A DNA stretch of 30,478 nucleotides from Clostridium sp. CAG:632. GTDB taxonomy: Bacteria > Bacillota > Clostridia > Lachnospirales > Lachnospiraceae. The notes under the pieces are model-generated. The model did no database searches, was not told the origin of the DNA, and saw only the letters and a list, made by a program, of their open reading frames with translations. A program made the translations under genes and the position numbers. The stretch lies in assembly GCA_000431515.1 (NCBI GenBank), contig HF991363.1, positions 1,792 to 32,269 of the forward strand, given 5' to 3'. This document shows, piece by piece, positions 21,518-29,728 of the stretch. Each line of letters starts with the position of its first letter. Positions within the stretch are counted from its first letter, which is position 1.

Positions 21518-23221
21518 ATGGAACAGACGTTTAACTGGTATATAATTTTGGATTTGAGCTTTGATCCACCAATAGAAGATGAGACAATTATTAAAAATCA
21601 GATTGTTAAAATGGATAAGTTTTGGATATCCAATTTTAATGATTATAAAAAAGGTGCACAGTATCGTACTTGGCATGATAATCTAAGACAAATCGAAAGG
21701 GATATGATTGGACCAAACAACATAAGGAAAGAGTTGATAAGTCAAGCATGTAATGAAGTATACGGACCGATTGATGAAATGTTGAAGACAATTGCAAGAA
21801 AAGGCAGTATTACAAATCAGGAGATAGAAAAGATTGCACAGCTCAAAAAAACTTCAATAGAGGTTGTAAATAGTAGGGTTGAAAGACTGGGAATAAAAAA
21901 GGAGATAATATCTACGATTGATCATCAATCAATCGTAGATATGTATTATGGAAATAAACCTCAGTCGGTTAATAATTATGAGGGACAAAAAGATATGCTG
22001 TCCGCATTTCAAGTTGACAATCTATATGAGTTTTTGGATAAAAATATTGATGCCATGAATGCTGATGCCATATCTTGTGACAGACTTTTACAACTAGTGG
22101 AAGAGAAGAAGAAAAATTTTATAAAATCTGATAGCAGGAGTGGAAATGGAAAGAAGCTGTGCGTAGTATGTGAAAAAGTATTTGCAGATAGAACGACGAG
22201 GAAAGAATATGATGATTATTTAAGGTGGAAAAGTTGTAGAGAATTGTTAGATATGCTTCACGATATTGCAGAGGTTACAGATTGGAAAATAGACCAAATA
22301 CAATATCAAGAATATGCAAAAAAACTGGAATGCATTTATAAAAATCAGGTACTTGCATCTAATATTTTGATTTCTTTTTGTAAAGTTGAAAGAATAGTTA
22401 TTGTACAGAAAGAACCCCCAAAAGATATTGCGGAGCTTCCTGCAGTTGCAAATTTTAAGGTGGTGCCCAATGCAGCAGCACGAGCAAATTTAATATCTTG
22501 GACTGCAGTATCGGACCAATCTGTTACATATATATTGGTGCGGAGTTTAAATAATTCGGTAGAATACATAGAGGAAGGAAATAGCATTATATTTAAAGGC
22601 AAGGCTTCCTCATATGTAGATAATCAAATTCAACCTGGTAAAGTATATTATTATAATGTATTTTACAGACGCAATAATCAATACTCATGCGGTGTAAAGG
22701 AAGATATAAAGCCGATAATTAATTTTTATGAGGTGAAAAATGTATCCGTGACGGCGGGCGATTCATATATAGACATTTCTATACATGAAAAACCAGTATC
22801 CGCAATTGCTGAAATATATGTAATTAATGATTCCAAAGAACAGTATATAGACACCATCGAGGGTGACACGTGTCGAATTAATGGATTGCCAAATGGCAAA
22901 GATTATTCTGTTAGAGTAGTTCTTGTTTATACAGTAGGGGGGGTTAAACATATGACCAAAGGAGTGGTCTCGCCTACGGTACATTTGGGGAAAAAAGTCG
23001 TAAATGGTAATGATAATAATAATATAGCAATCTTAGCATTGGTATTAGCATTACTGGGTGTGTTTGATTATGGTGTGCTTTCGATTATTGGACTTAGCTT
23101 AGGTATTAAAACATTAAAAACGCCCTATCGGAAAACAGCAATTGCTGCAATTGTAATATCAATTATAATTATAGTACTTTCTATAATGTTTATCGTTTAT
23201 ATGATATATATGTTTGGTTAA
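21518..23221 (+). CDS. J-like N-terminus, Fn3-like domain, C-terminal membrane anchor
   Basis: About 567 residues. The first 70 or so (FNWYIILDLSFDPPIEDETI, KNQIVKMDKFWISNFNDYKK, WHDNLRQIERDMIGPNNIRK) resemble a J domain in helix order, but the HPD tripeptide is absent. This matches N-termini I recall on Fn3 proteins next to Hsp70 genes in Clostridia (unverified). A middle helical region includes a CVVCEKV pair. A fibronectin-III-like domain follows (about residues 305-400; NLISWTAV, YVDNQIQPGKVYYYNVFYRR), then possibly a second beta domain. Two transmembrane segments close the protein. I choose ATG 21518 because AGAAGGG (21502-21508) precedes it; the ATG at 21491 has no ribosome site. It probably tethers the Hsp70 to the membrane. 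Confidence 0.75.
   Translation: MEQTFNWYIILDLSFDPPIEDETIIKNQIVKMDKFWISNFNDYKKGAQYRTWHDNLRQIERDMIGPNNIRKELISQACNEVYGPIDEMLKTIARKGSITNQEIEKIAQLKKTSIEVVNSRVERLGIKKEIISTIDHQSIVDMYYGNKPQSVNNYEGQKDMLSAFQVDNLYEFLDKNIDAMNADAISCDRLLQLVEEKKKNFIKSDSRSGNGKKLCVVCEKVFADRTTRKEYDDYLRWKSCRELLDMLHDIAEVTDWKIDQIQYQEYAKKLECIYKNQVLASNILISFCKVERIVIVQKEPPKDIAELPAVANFKVVPNAAARANLISWTAVSDQSVTYILVRSLNNSVEYIEEGNSIIFKGKASSYVDNQIQPGKVYYYNVFYRRNNQYSCGVKEDIKPIINFYEVKNVSVTAGDSYIDISIHEKPVSAIAEIYVINDSKEQYIDTIEGDTCRINGLPNGKDYSVRVVLVYTVGGVKHMTKGVVSPTVHLGKKVVNGNDNNNIAILALVLALLGVFDYGVLSIIGLSLGIKTLKTPYRKTAIAAIVISIIIIVLSIMFIVYMIYMFG
21908..21942. repeat. Perfect 15-bp inverted repeat inside a coding region
   Basis: ATATCTACGATTGAT (21908-21922), spacer CATCA, then ATCAATCGTAGATAT (21928-21942). 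In RNA this forms a 15-bp hairpin with a 5-nt loop inside the J-like gene. Confidence 0.9.
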
Positions 23222-23281
23222 GGATATAGATGCTTTGAAAAAAATTAGCAATAAATAATGTGGATTTAATAGAAGCGTGAA

Positions 23282-24757
23282 TTGGATGTATGTTTAGAAA
23301 TACAAGGAGAACGAATAGTTTTGAAATTCGGAGATAAAACACAGTCCCTGCAGCCGTTGCAGACAGCCATTGATAATAGAATATCGTATTACAAGTACAT
23401 TAGCAAACAACAAGTAAATATATTGGGCTTGGCTAGTGTTATTGTTATGTTGGTATCATTGATAGGCCTTGTGATGGATTGGGTAGTAGGTTGGATGGAT
23501 GGGAATATGTGGCTGCGATTGTTAAATGCAGTTGGATTTATTGCCACAGGAATTATAAATATAAAAAACTATGCTGATACATACGAGATGAGGTTTACGA
23601 ACATTCAAACAGATAGTTCATGTTATAAAAAGGTAATGTCGAAAACAGCAGAACTGAGAAAAATAAGTATATATGATCAGAACAGAAAACAAAAATTGGG
23701 GACGGTATTTATAGATGAATCCGTTAATATGAGGTTAAAAGAAAATCAAAAGATCAGCTTAAAGCGAGATAAATCAAGAGAAAAGAAATTAAGAAAATAC
23801 ATAGGACAAATAGATCGCTGGCAAAAGCAATTAAAACCATTTTTATATAATAATTATATAAATACAAAGTGGAAGGGTGGACAGTTTTACAACGAGAAGA
23901 AATGGGGAATATCCAGAGAGCTAAACCTTGATGACGAGGATGCAGTATATATTCACAAAACGTGTTATTTTGATTCGTATTTGACTAATATTATTCCTGG
24001 AAAGCGGTTATTAAGTAATAGAAATGGAGAAGTAATATTAGATTATGATGAGGTAGCGTTACCGTACTATATGGTGGAAGAAAAAAAGATTTTAGAACCA
24101 CTTGGAAATAAGACTAGAGCGAATGAACCAGGGGTAACTACACTTTGTATTACAAAAGATGGATATATATATTTGTGGAGACAAAATCCAACGGCACAAA
24201 GTAGTGGAGGGCTTATTGTTCCGAGTGGTAGTGGATCTGTCGATTGGAATGATTGTAAGAAATTTATAAAAGAAGAAGATGGATTCCGAAAAGCACTTAT
24301 TTATGGCATGGAAAGAGAATTATGGGAAGAGACTTATGGGAATCGAGAGATTTCAAAGAAAGAGTTTCTTCAGTGTGTTAATACAAAAATCATAGGGTAT
24401 TTCAGATGGTTAGAAAAGGCTGGAAAACCAGAGTTTGTTGGTATCAGTAAATTGGATACAGAGGCCCTCGGCTATGGATTTTCGCCTGAGGCATCAGAGG
24501 TGATGGCGGGATATAATATAGACGCACATAGTATTAAAGCATTAAGACGTAGCATAAAGAAATTAATTAGAAAAAAGAAAAAGAAGAATTCAGAAAAGTG
24601 TCTGGTGGAGGAATGTTCAATACCATGTACGGTGGCATTGTTATTTTTGCAAGAGGAGTGCAAAAACTTTTGCAGGGATTGTCAAAAAAAGAATAAATGT
24701 GCACATAAGCATTATAAGAAGTGTAAATGTCCGTTTGCACCATACGATAAACTATAA
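23282..24757 (+). CDS. Membrane protein with Nudix-like domain and Cys-rich tail
   Basis: A 491-residue protein beginning at TTG 23282, the only start possible because TAG lies at 23270-23272; AGAAG precedes it. Two transmembrane segments lie at about residues 45-95 (LGLASVIVMLVSLIGLVMDW and LLNAVGFIATGIINI). A basic helical part follows, then a Nudix-like domain (about residues 275-400). In it, TLCITKDGYIYLWRQ and LIVPSGSGSVDW lead to RELWEETYG with R345, E346, E349 and E350 placed as in a Nudix box. One extra residue lies before the final Gly, and the upstream Glu of the consensus is replaced. The tail has ten cysteines (CLVEEC..CKNFCRDCQKKNKC...CKCP). Presumed role: hydrolysis of a nucleotide or nucleoside-diphosphate derivative at the membrane. 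Last gene of the AT-rich island. Confidence 0.75.
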   Translation: MDVCLEIQGERIVLKFGDKTQSLQPLQTAIDNRISYYKYISKQQVNILGLASVIVMLVSLIGLVMDWVVGWMDGNMWLRLLNAVGFIATGIINIKNYADTYEMRFTNIQTDSSCYKKVMSKTAELRKISIYDQNRKQKLGTVFIDESVNMRLKENQKISLKRDKSREKKLRKYIGQIDRWQKQLKPFLYNNYINTKWKGGQFYNEKKWGISRELNLDDEDAVYIHKTCYFDSYLTNIIPGKRLLSNRNGEVILDYDEVALPYYMVEEKKILEPLGNKTRANEPGVTTLCITKDGYIYLWRQNPTAQSSGGLIVPSGSGSVDWNDCKKFIKEEDGFRKALIYGMERELWEETYGNREISKKEFLQCVNTKIIGYFRWLEKAGKPEFVGISKLDTEALGYGFSPEASEVMAGYNIDAHSIKALRRSIKKLIRKKKKKNSEKCLVEECSIPCTVALLFLQEECKNFCRDCQKKNKCAHKHYKKCKCPFAPYDKL

Positions 24758-24827
24758 TTATTCGAATAAACACTATAAATTCTAGAGGCACACGACCAAT
24801 AATTTTACATATAAAAGGGGCGATAAT

Positions 24828-25511
24828 TTGAGCCGCATATTCATTGCCGGAGATACGCATGGCGATTATGATGTAGGAAAATTATATACCAGAAATTTCA
24901 GAATACAATCACAACTCACAAAGGAAGATTTTCTTATCATTGTAGGCGATTTTGGAGCATGCTGGTATGGGGACAGGAGAGATGATTATCGTTTGAACTG
25001 GTACGAGCAGAGAAACTTTACTACGCTATTCATTGATGGAAATCATGAAAATCATAAACGTTTAAACGCCTTTCCTGTAGAAGAATGGCATGGAGGTTTA
25101 ATCCATAGGATACGTCCGTCTGTGATTCATCTGATGAGGGGACAGGTTTACGATATCAGTGGAAAAAAGTTCTTTGCGATGGGCGGAGCCCAGTCTGTTG
25201 ATAAATGGTGGCGGATAGAAGGCTGTTCGTGGTGGTCGGAAGAACTTCCGAATGAAGAAGAATATAAAACTGCGACTGAGAATCTGGACAGGCATAACTG
25301 GAAGGTGGATTATGTGCTGACGCACTGCTGCGGGAATAATATTACATATCAATTATTAACGCATCATCCACAGACCGATAAGCTTACGGATTTTCTGATG
25401 TATGTAGATGGAAGGCTGAAATACCGGACGTGGTTTTTTGGACACCATCATATAGATAAGATGGTTGACCGGAAACATCGAGCCTTATACAATGACATAA
25501 TAGAGATATAA
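24828..25511 (+). CDS. Metallophosphoesterase (calcineurin-like)
   Basis: A 227-residue protein with the dimetal phosphoesterase motifs in order: GDTHGD (residues 8-13), VGDFG, DGNHEN, LTHC and GHHH. It is therefore probably an active hydrolase with a two-metal centre. The middle (GGAQSVDKWWRIEGCSWWSEELP) is typical of a bacterial subfamily of unknown substrate; nucleotides or phosphoproteins are possible. The start is TTG 24828 after AAAAGGGG (24813-24820). It follows the Nudix gene by about 70 nt but has a less AT-rich composition. The next gene starts 40 nt later. Confidence 0.9.
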   Translation: MSRIFIAGDTHGDYDVGKLYTRNFRIQSQLTKEDFLIIVGDFGACWYGDRRDDYRLNWYEQRNFTTLFIDGNHENHKRLNAFPVEEWHGGLIHRIRPSVIHLMRGQVYDISGKKFFAMGGAQSVDKWWRIEGCSWWSEELPNEEEYKTATENLDRHNWKVDYVLTHCCGNNITYQLLTHHPQTDKLTDFLMYVDGRLKYRTWFFGHHHIDKMVDRKHRALYNDIIEI

Positions 25512-25551
25512 GGAAACTGCTACTGCAAAAACAAACAGGGAGGATGGAGCA

Positions 25552-26619
25552 ATGAAAGCTGCTATAACGAACCGTAAGAAAGAGCAAGATTCCAATGCCT
25601 GCTTGTTAGGGACAGTGCTGCTCGGGTGCTATGTAAGTCTGTATTTGCTCTGCCACATAGCAAGGAGCAGAGTCTTTCATATGGAAATCCCTGTGATCTA
25701 TTACATATTTCCGATTTTAGTTGGTGCCTTGGTGGGGAGTGTATTGGTTCTGATCACTAGATTTGTAAGAAAGAAGGTTGAAGCACGGAAACCGGGGCAG
25801 ATTGTATGGCTTGAACTGGTATCATATTCTATATGGGTAATTGTATGCTGCATTTGGATGCAGATGGGTTATTATGATGGACGGATTGCGGATTATGGTA
25901 TTTTGGGGCTTGTGCTTGGTTCATTAATGGTACTTACAGATTTGGCAGATCAGATAAAGAGCAATGTTATTCAGTGGCTGGTCGGTGCTTCTGTATTATT
26001 TATTAATGGATACATGATAGAAGCGCTTAGTGTTAAAATTACCCTTGCAATTCTCATTACTCTGGCTGAAGGGCTGACATGGTGTTTGTGTACTGTATGG
26101 TTCAGGCATCCGAAGAGGCCGGCATGGCGGTGCATTTTAAGGATAATCAGCAGTACGATAGTGGCGCTCCTGCTTATAATCTGGACAACCGGACATTGGA
26201 GTAAGGTGTGGGATCTGCAGCCGGCAGCAGGGGAGACATTGTGGAATATATACATAACAACCGGAGACATGCCGGTATCACTTGAGAACGGAAATTATAT
26301 GCTAACGTTGATAAGAGAGGAATTAGGCATATGGGGTATAAGTGCCTTTGGCGTGCTGCTTGTGGTTCTATCAGTGGCAACTGTAAAGGCAATTTATCAA
26401 TTGATACATGATGATTTAAAGAAAGATGCTGCAATCGTATTCGGCATATTCAGCATATATGCGGTGCTGTCGGTTTTTCAGGTGTTGACAGAAGCAGGGG
26501 CATTCGTGTGTCCGTATATCTACTGGCCGGATGCGAGAATTGGAATACCGCTTTGTACATATATTTGTGGCACTTTAATTGTGCAGTATCGTGACAGACA
26601 GAACATTTATGATCAATAA
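25552..26619 (+). CDS. Polytopic membrane protein, SEDS-like C-terminal half
   Basis: A 355-residue protein with about nine to ten hydrophobic segments. The C-terminal part reads YMLTLIREELGIWGISAFGVLLVVLSVATVKAI, a short polar loop DDLKKDAA, then a hydrophobic segment, a loop with QVLTEAGAF and RIGIPLCTYICGTL. This is the layout of FtsW/RodA, including an I.EELG..G start and a GIPL-type motif, but the catalytic Asp loop typical of SEDS glycosyltransferases is not evident. I therefore call it SEDS-like only by resemblance. GGGAGG (25538-25543) precedes the ATG. Its neighbour at 26635 looks related. Confidence 0.65.
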   Translation: MKAAITNRKKEQDSNACLLGTVLLGCYVSLYLLCHIARSRVFHMEIPVIYYIFPILVGALVGSVLVLITRFVRKKVEARKPGQIVWLELVSYSIWVIVCCIWMQMGYYDGRIADYGILGLVLGSLMVLTDLADQIKSNVIQWLVGASVLFINGYMIEALSVKITLAILITLAEGLTWCLCTVWFRHPKRPAWRCILRIISSTIVALLLIIWTTGHWSKVWDLQPAAGETLWNIYITTGDMPVSLENGNYMLTLIREELGIWGISAFGVLLVVLSVATVKAIYQLIHDDLKKDAAIVFGIFSIYAVLSVFQVLTEAGAFVCPYIYWPDARIGIPLCTYICGTLIVQYRDRQNIYDQ

Positions 26620-26634
26620 ACGGAGGCGAGGAGA

Positions 26635-27705
26635 ATGGATCAGGTTATACAGGATGAGCAGTCGGTGGAAGAAAGAGCATATAGGAAGAATCGTCGCAGG
26701 GCATTAATTCTCTGGGGCATGCTGACGGTAATTACAATGACTGTTACAATGCTTGTTACCAAGGTGGAAATAGAGTATTTGATTGCACAGGGGGCAACTG
26801 ATATTGTCGGAAGGCCCTGGCACAAATGGATTGCAGCCGGTATTATAGCAGTCGTTACCTTTCTTGTGCCGTACCACAGGATCTATAACTGGTTGAAGAA
26901 GGTCTTCAGGGATCATATAAGAAGTGAAACAACCGGTCTGAAAGAAGTGTGTGTTATAAGTGCCGGAGTGGTATGCTATGGAGTTTTCCTGCATCTGGCG
27001 CAATATTATGGTCTGGAAAATCAATGGGATATTGTACTGTATCTCGGGATTCTGACGGTGATATTCGGTAGTATGGTGATAACCGCATGTCTGGACAATA
27101 TTGGATGGCAATTATTCTATAATTTCATTATAATTGCTATGGTATTTTGTTTCATCGGTCTTGCGGTCGGTATTGAATCTACACAGAGATTTATCGCATT
27201 TGGGGGCATAATCGGCATTAGCTATGCGATCATACAGCTTTATTACAGAGTTGGTTCCGAGATTTCCATCGGGAGAAGGATTGGGGAGGCAATGCTGTTT
27301 GCATTAGAGCCGGTTCTGCTTACAGTGCTTGGAGTTCATTTTATATTGGGAGGCAGTATTGAAACGGGCCATATATGGAATGTGTTTTTGTTAGCAATCC
27401 AGGCACCTACGGTCTGGGGATGGCTTCTGGTGGCGGCAGAGACACTGTTAGTTATTGCTTTGATATGGCTGACAGTCCGGATCGGACGTCTGGGATTTGA
27501 GCAGAAGCTGGCAGCTATGTTGCTGACGATTATGATACTTTTCATTTATCTGATGCAGATACTAAGTGTACCGGGAATATTTGAGATGCGGATATATGCA
27601 CCGATAGGGTACGTCCCGCAAAGCTCGGTAATTTTTCTGATGCTTTATCTGAGGCTGATCACAGGAGAAATCTGGAAGAGGCCTAAGCGAGTAAAAGGGG
27701 AATGA
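26635..27705 (+). CDS. Polytopic membrane protein, probable diverged paralogue of its neighbour
   Basis: A 356-residue protein with about ten hydrophobic segments after a charged N-terminus (VEERAYRKNRRRALILWG). The C-terminal part (NVFLLAIQAPTVWGWLLVAAETLLVI, LGFEQKLAAMLL, SVPGIFEMRIYAPIGYVPQSS) aligns by eye with the same region of the 25552 protein: similar length, a turn motif, a polar loop and a terminal helix pair. This suggests duplication followed by divergence. No catalytic residues are recognised. GGAGG (26622-26626) precedes the ATG, and the gap to the previous stop is 15 nt, so the two are co-expressed. Confidence 0.6.
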   Translation: MDQVIQDEQSVEERAYRKNRRRALILWGMLTVITMTVTMLVTKVEIEYLIAQGATDIVGRPWHKWIAAGIIAVVTFLVPYHRIYNWLKKVFRDHIRSETTGLKEVCVISAGVVCYGVFLHLAQYYGLENQWDIVLYLGILTVIFGSMVITACLDNIGWQLFYNFIIIAMVFCFIGLAVGIESTQRFIAFGGIIGISYAIIQLYYRVGSEISIGRRIGEAMLFALEPVLLTVLGVHFILGGSIETGHIWNVFLLAIQAPTVWGWLLVAAETLLVIALIWLTVRIGRLGFEQKLAAMLLTIMILFIYLMQILSVPGIFEMRIYAPIGYVPQSSVIFLMLYLRLITGEIWKRPKRVKGE

Positions 27706-27732
27706 GAAGTTCTTGAAATATGAGGTGATGGT

Positions 27733-28452
27733 ATGCTGTATTTAGTTTCTGATATTCATGGCAATCTGAAAGACTTTCAGGAGCTGCTATGCAAGATTGA
27801 TTTCTCCGGAAGCAGGGATCATATGATCATCCTGGGGGATTTATTTGACAGAGAACCGGATGGAATTCCATTACTGAGATATATTGCTCCCTATATCCGG
27901 GACGGTTCGATGCAGCTGCTGATGGGCAATCATGAACTGTTTGCTCAAATGTATCTGAAATCCGAGTTAAGCGAGCGGAAATGGATCGCCTTCGGTGGTC
28001 GTGAAACACTGCGGGATATTCAGAAACTATCGACGGATGAGCGGGCGGATTTGTTGGAGTTTCTGGAGAATCTTCCATATTATCAGGAGATTAATTCGGA
28101 TTATTTAGGCAGGGCGATCGTTACCCATACAGGCATCGACTGTGACCATTATGTATGGAATCCGGATGGAACGATCAACGTCAAACAGTCGATTGAAAGA
28201 GCTGTTGCATGCAATCGGTATCGGTATATGATTGAAATGGACCTGCATCAGATACCGGTGGCAGAGAAGAGAAAGCTCGATACCTACATAATTGTGGGGC
28301 ATGTGCCGGTGTTTCGCTTGAATGAAAATATGGGGAATACGTTTTATCGGACGAAGTATTATATGGATATTGACTCCGGTTCCGGCTTCCGGGAGCAGGG
28401 TGGTATGCTCGGCTGTTACTGTGTAACGACAGACGAAGAGATTTATATGTGA
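27733..28452 (+). CDS. PPP-type metallophosphatase (PrpA/ApaH-like)
   Basis: A 239-residue protein with the PPP/calcineurin signatures SDIHGN (residues 6-11), GDLFDREPDG, GNHE, THTG and GHVPV. Such proteins act as serine/threonine phosphatases or dinucleoside tetraphosphatases. The RxP-type spacing and size fit the PrpA-like bacterial group, but the substrate is not determined by sequence. The GAGGTGAT ribosome site lies at 27722-27729. It closes a four-gene unit (phosphoesterase, two membrane proteins, phosphatase) with short gaps. It might reverse a phosphorylation made by a kinase encoded elsewhere, which is speculation. Confidence 0.9.
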   Translation: MLYLVSDIHGNLKDFQELLCKIDFSGSRDHMIILGDLFDREPDGIPLLRYIAPYIRDGSMQLLMGNHELFAQMYLKSELSERKWIAFGGRETLRDIQKLSTDERADLLEFLENLPYYQEINSDYLGRAIVTHTGIDCDHYVWNPDGTINVKQSIERAVACNRYRYMIEMDLHQIPVAEKRKLDTYIIVGHVPVFRLNENMGNTFYRTKYYMDIDSGSGFREQGGMLGCYCVTTDEEIYM

Positions 28453-28492
28453 ATTGAAATGTAAAAACAGTAAAAAAATAAAAACAAATATA

Positions 28493-28521
28493 TTGACAAG
28501 CAGAAATAGGTAATGTATACT
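28493..28521 (+). promoter_or_regulatory. Strong promoter of the Rpn-family gene
   Basis: A perfect TTGACA (28493-28498) and TATACT (28516-28521) are spaced by 17 nt, with TG directly before the -10 box. The leader to the TTG start at 28723 is about 195 nt and has no clear ORF or named riboswitch. Confidence 0.85.
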
Positions 28522-28722
28522 TAGTATCAAGCAAGTATATATTATCTATTTTTTCTATAGTCGCAGGTAGTCATTACCATTCTGGAAAGAAGGTCTTGCT
28601 GAAATTCAAGAGAACAGAGGACAGGATCTTTGGGGAATGGATACACTAGGCAGAAGTTGGCATCATGCGGCGCCATATCTGGTATAAGCTCCAGGGATTC
28701 TGATACAGGAAGGAGTTACAGA

Positions 28723-29685
28723 TTGGGAAAGAAGGATATTGCAGAGAAGTTATATACAGAGAATAATCGGATATTTGCAGATATTGTGAATTACATGGTG
28801 TATGATGGGGTCGAGATAGTACATCCTGCAGATTTGATGGAATTAGGAAACGAAGAACTGATGCTGAAGGGAGAAGATAAGCAGCAGCGTTATCGGGATG
28901 TGATGAAGAAGGCAGTGATCCGGCAGGATAAGGATGCTATTTACATGCTGGTTAGTCTTGAGAATCAATCGGAGGTACATTATGCGATGCCGGTTCGGAA
29001 TATGCTGAATGATGCTATGCGGTATATGCGTCAGGTGGAGCAGATTCGAAGGGAACGGTTTCAGCAAGGCAGGCAGGGGAATCAGATGCAGGAATGTACT
29101 CCCATCGAGGGGCAGATACATGCAGAGTTTTTGTCTGGGATGACAGAACAGGACAAGCTATTGCCGATCATTACAATTGTTATCTTATTTCAGGATCAGA
29201 CATGGAACGGACCGAAATCTATTCATGAAATGCTGAATACAACAGATCCGGCGGTTCTGAAATATGTGCAGGATTATAAGATTCATGTGATTGCTCCGGC
29301 AGATATGACGGAAGATGAATTACGTAAGTTTCAGAGCAGTATGCGTGAGGTTTTGAACTTCATCAAGTATTCAAAGGATAAGAGGAAGCTGGCACAGATC
29401 ATGCAGGCAGATGCAGAACGATTTAAGCATATGGAAAGAGAGGCGGTACAGTTGTTAAATCTAGTGACCGGAGCCGAGATGGAAATGGATGAAGAAGAGG
29501 AGGTCGTGAATATGTGTAAAGCAATCCAGGATATGAGAAAGGAAGAGCGGGAGCTCGGGCAGCAAGAAGGTAAGCAACAGGTAATAAGAAACATGTTGTT
29601 GCATAATTATTCCATAGCGGATATTATGACTCTTGTGGAGTGTAAGGAAGATGAGGTTATAGAAGTGCAGAAAAGCATGGAATGA
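28723..29685 (+). CDS. Rpn family / PD-(D/E)XK nuclease-type transposase-like protein
   Basis: About 320 residues. I place the start at TTG 28723 because AGGAAGGAG (28707-28715) lies 7 nt upstream and homologous proteins begin GKKDI. An ATG at 28630 in the same frame would add 31 low-quality residues. The N-terminus AEKLYTENNRIFADIVNYMVYDG, the central AIYMLVSLENQSEVHYAMPVRNMLNDAMRY (E-x-Q of the PD-(D/E)XK core) and the C-terminal Glu-rich helices are typical of the abundant Lachnospiraceae Rpn/YhgA-like family. Known relatives in E. coli are recombination-promoting nucleases with toxin-like activity. It is usually present in many copies per genome, so is probably a mobile or selfish gene. 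Confidence 0.85.
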   Translation: MGKKDIAEKLYTENNRIFADIVNYMVYDGVEIVHPADLMELGNEELMLKGEDKQQRYRDVMKKAVIRQDKDAIYMLVSLENQSEVHYAMPVRNMLNDAMRYMRQVEQIRRERFQQGRQGNQMQECTPIEGQIHAEFLSGMTEQDKLLPIITIVILFQDQTWNGPKSIHEMLNTTDPAVLKYVQDYKIHVIAPADMTEDELRKFQSSMREVLNFIKYSKDKRKLAQIMQADAERFKHMEREAVQLLNLVTGAEMEMDEEEEVVNMCKAIQDMRKEERELGQQEGKQQVIRNMLLHNYSIADIMTLVECKEDEVIEVQKSME

Positions 29686-29728
29686 TAAAAGAACCTCTTA
29701 TTTTGCGGAGTTTAAGGAGCATAGCAGA

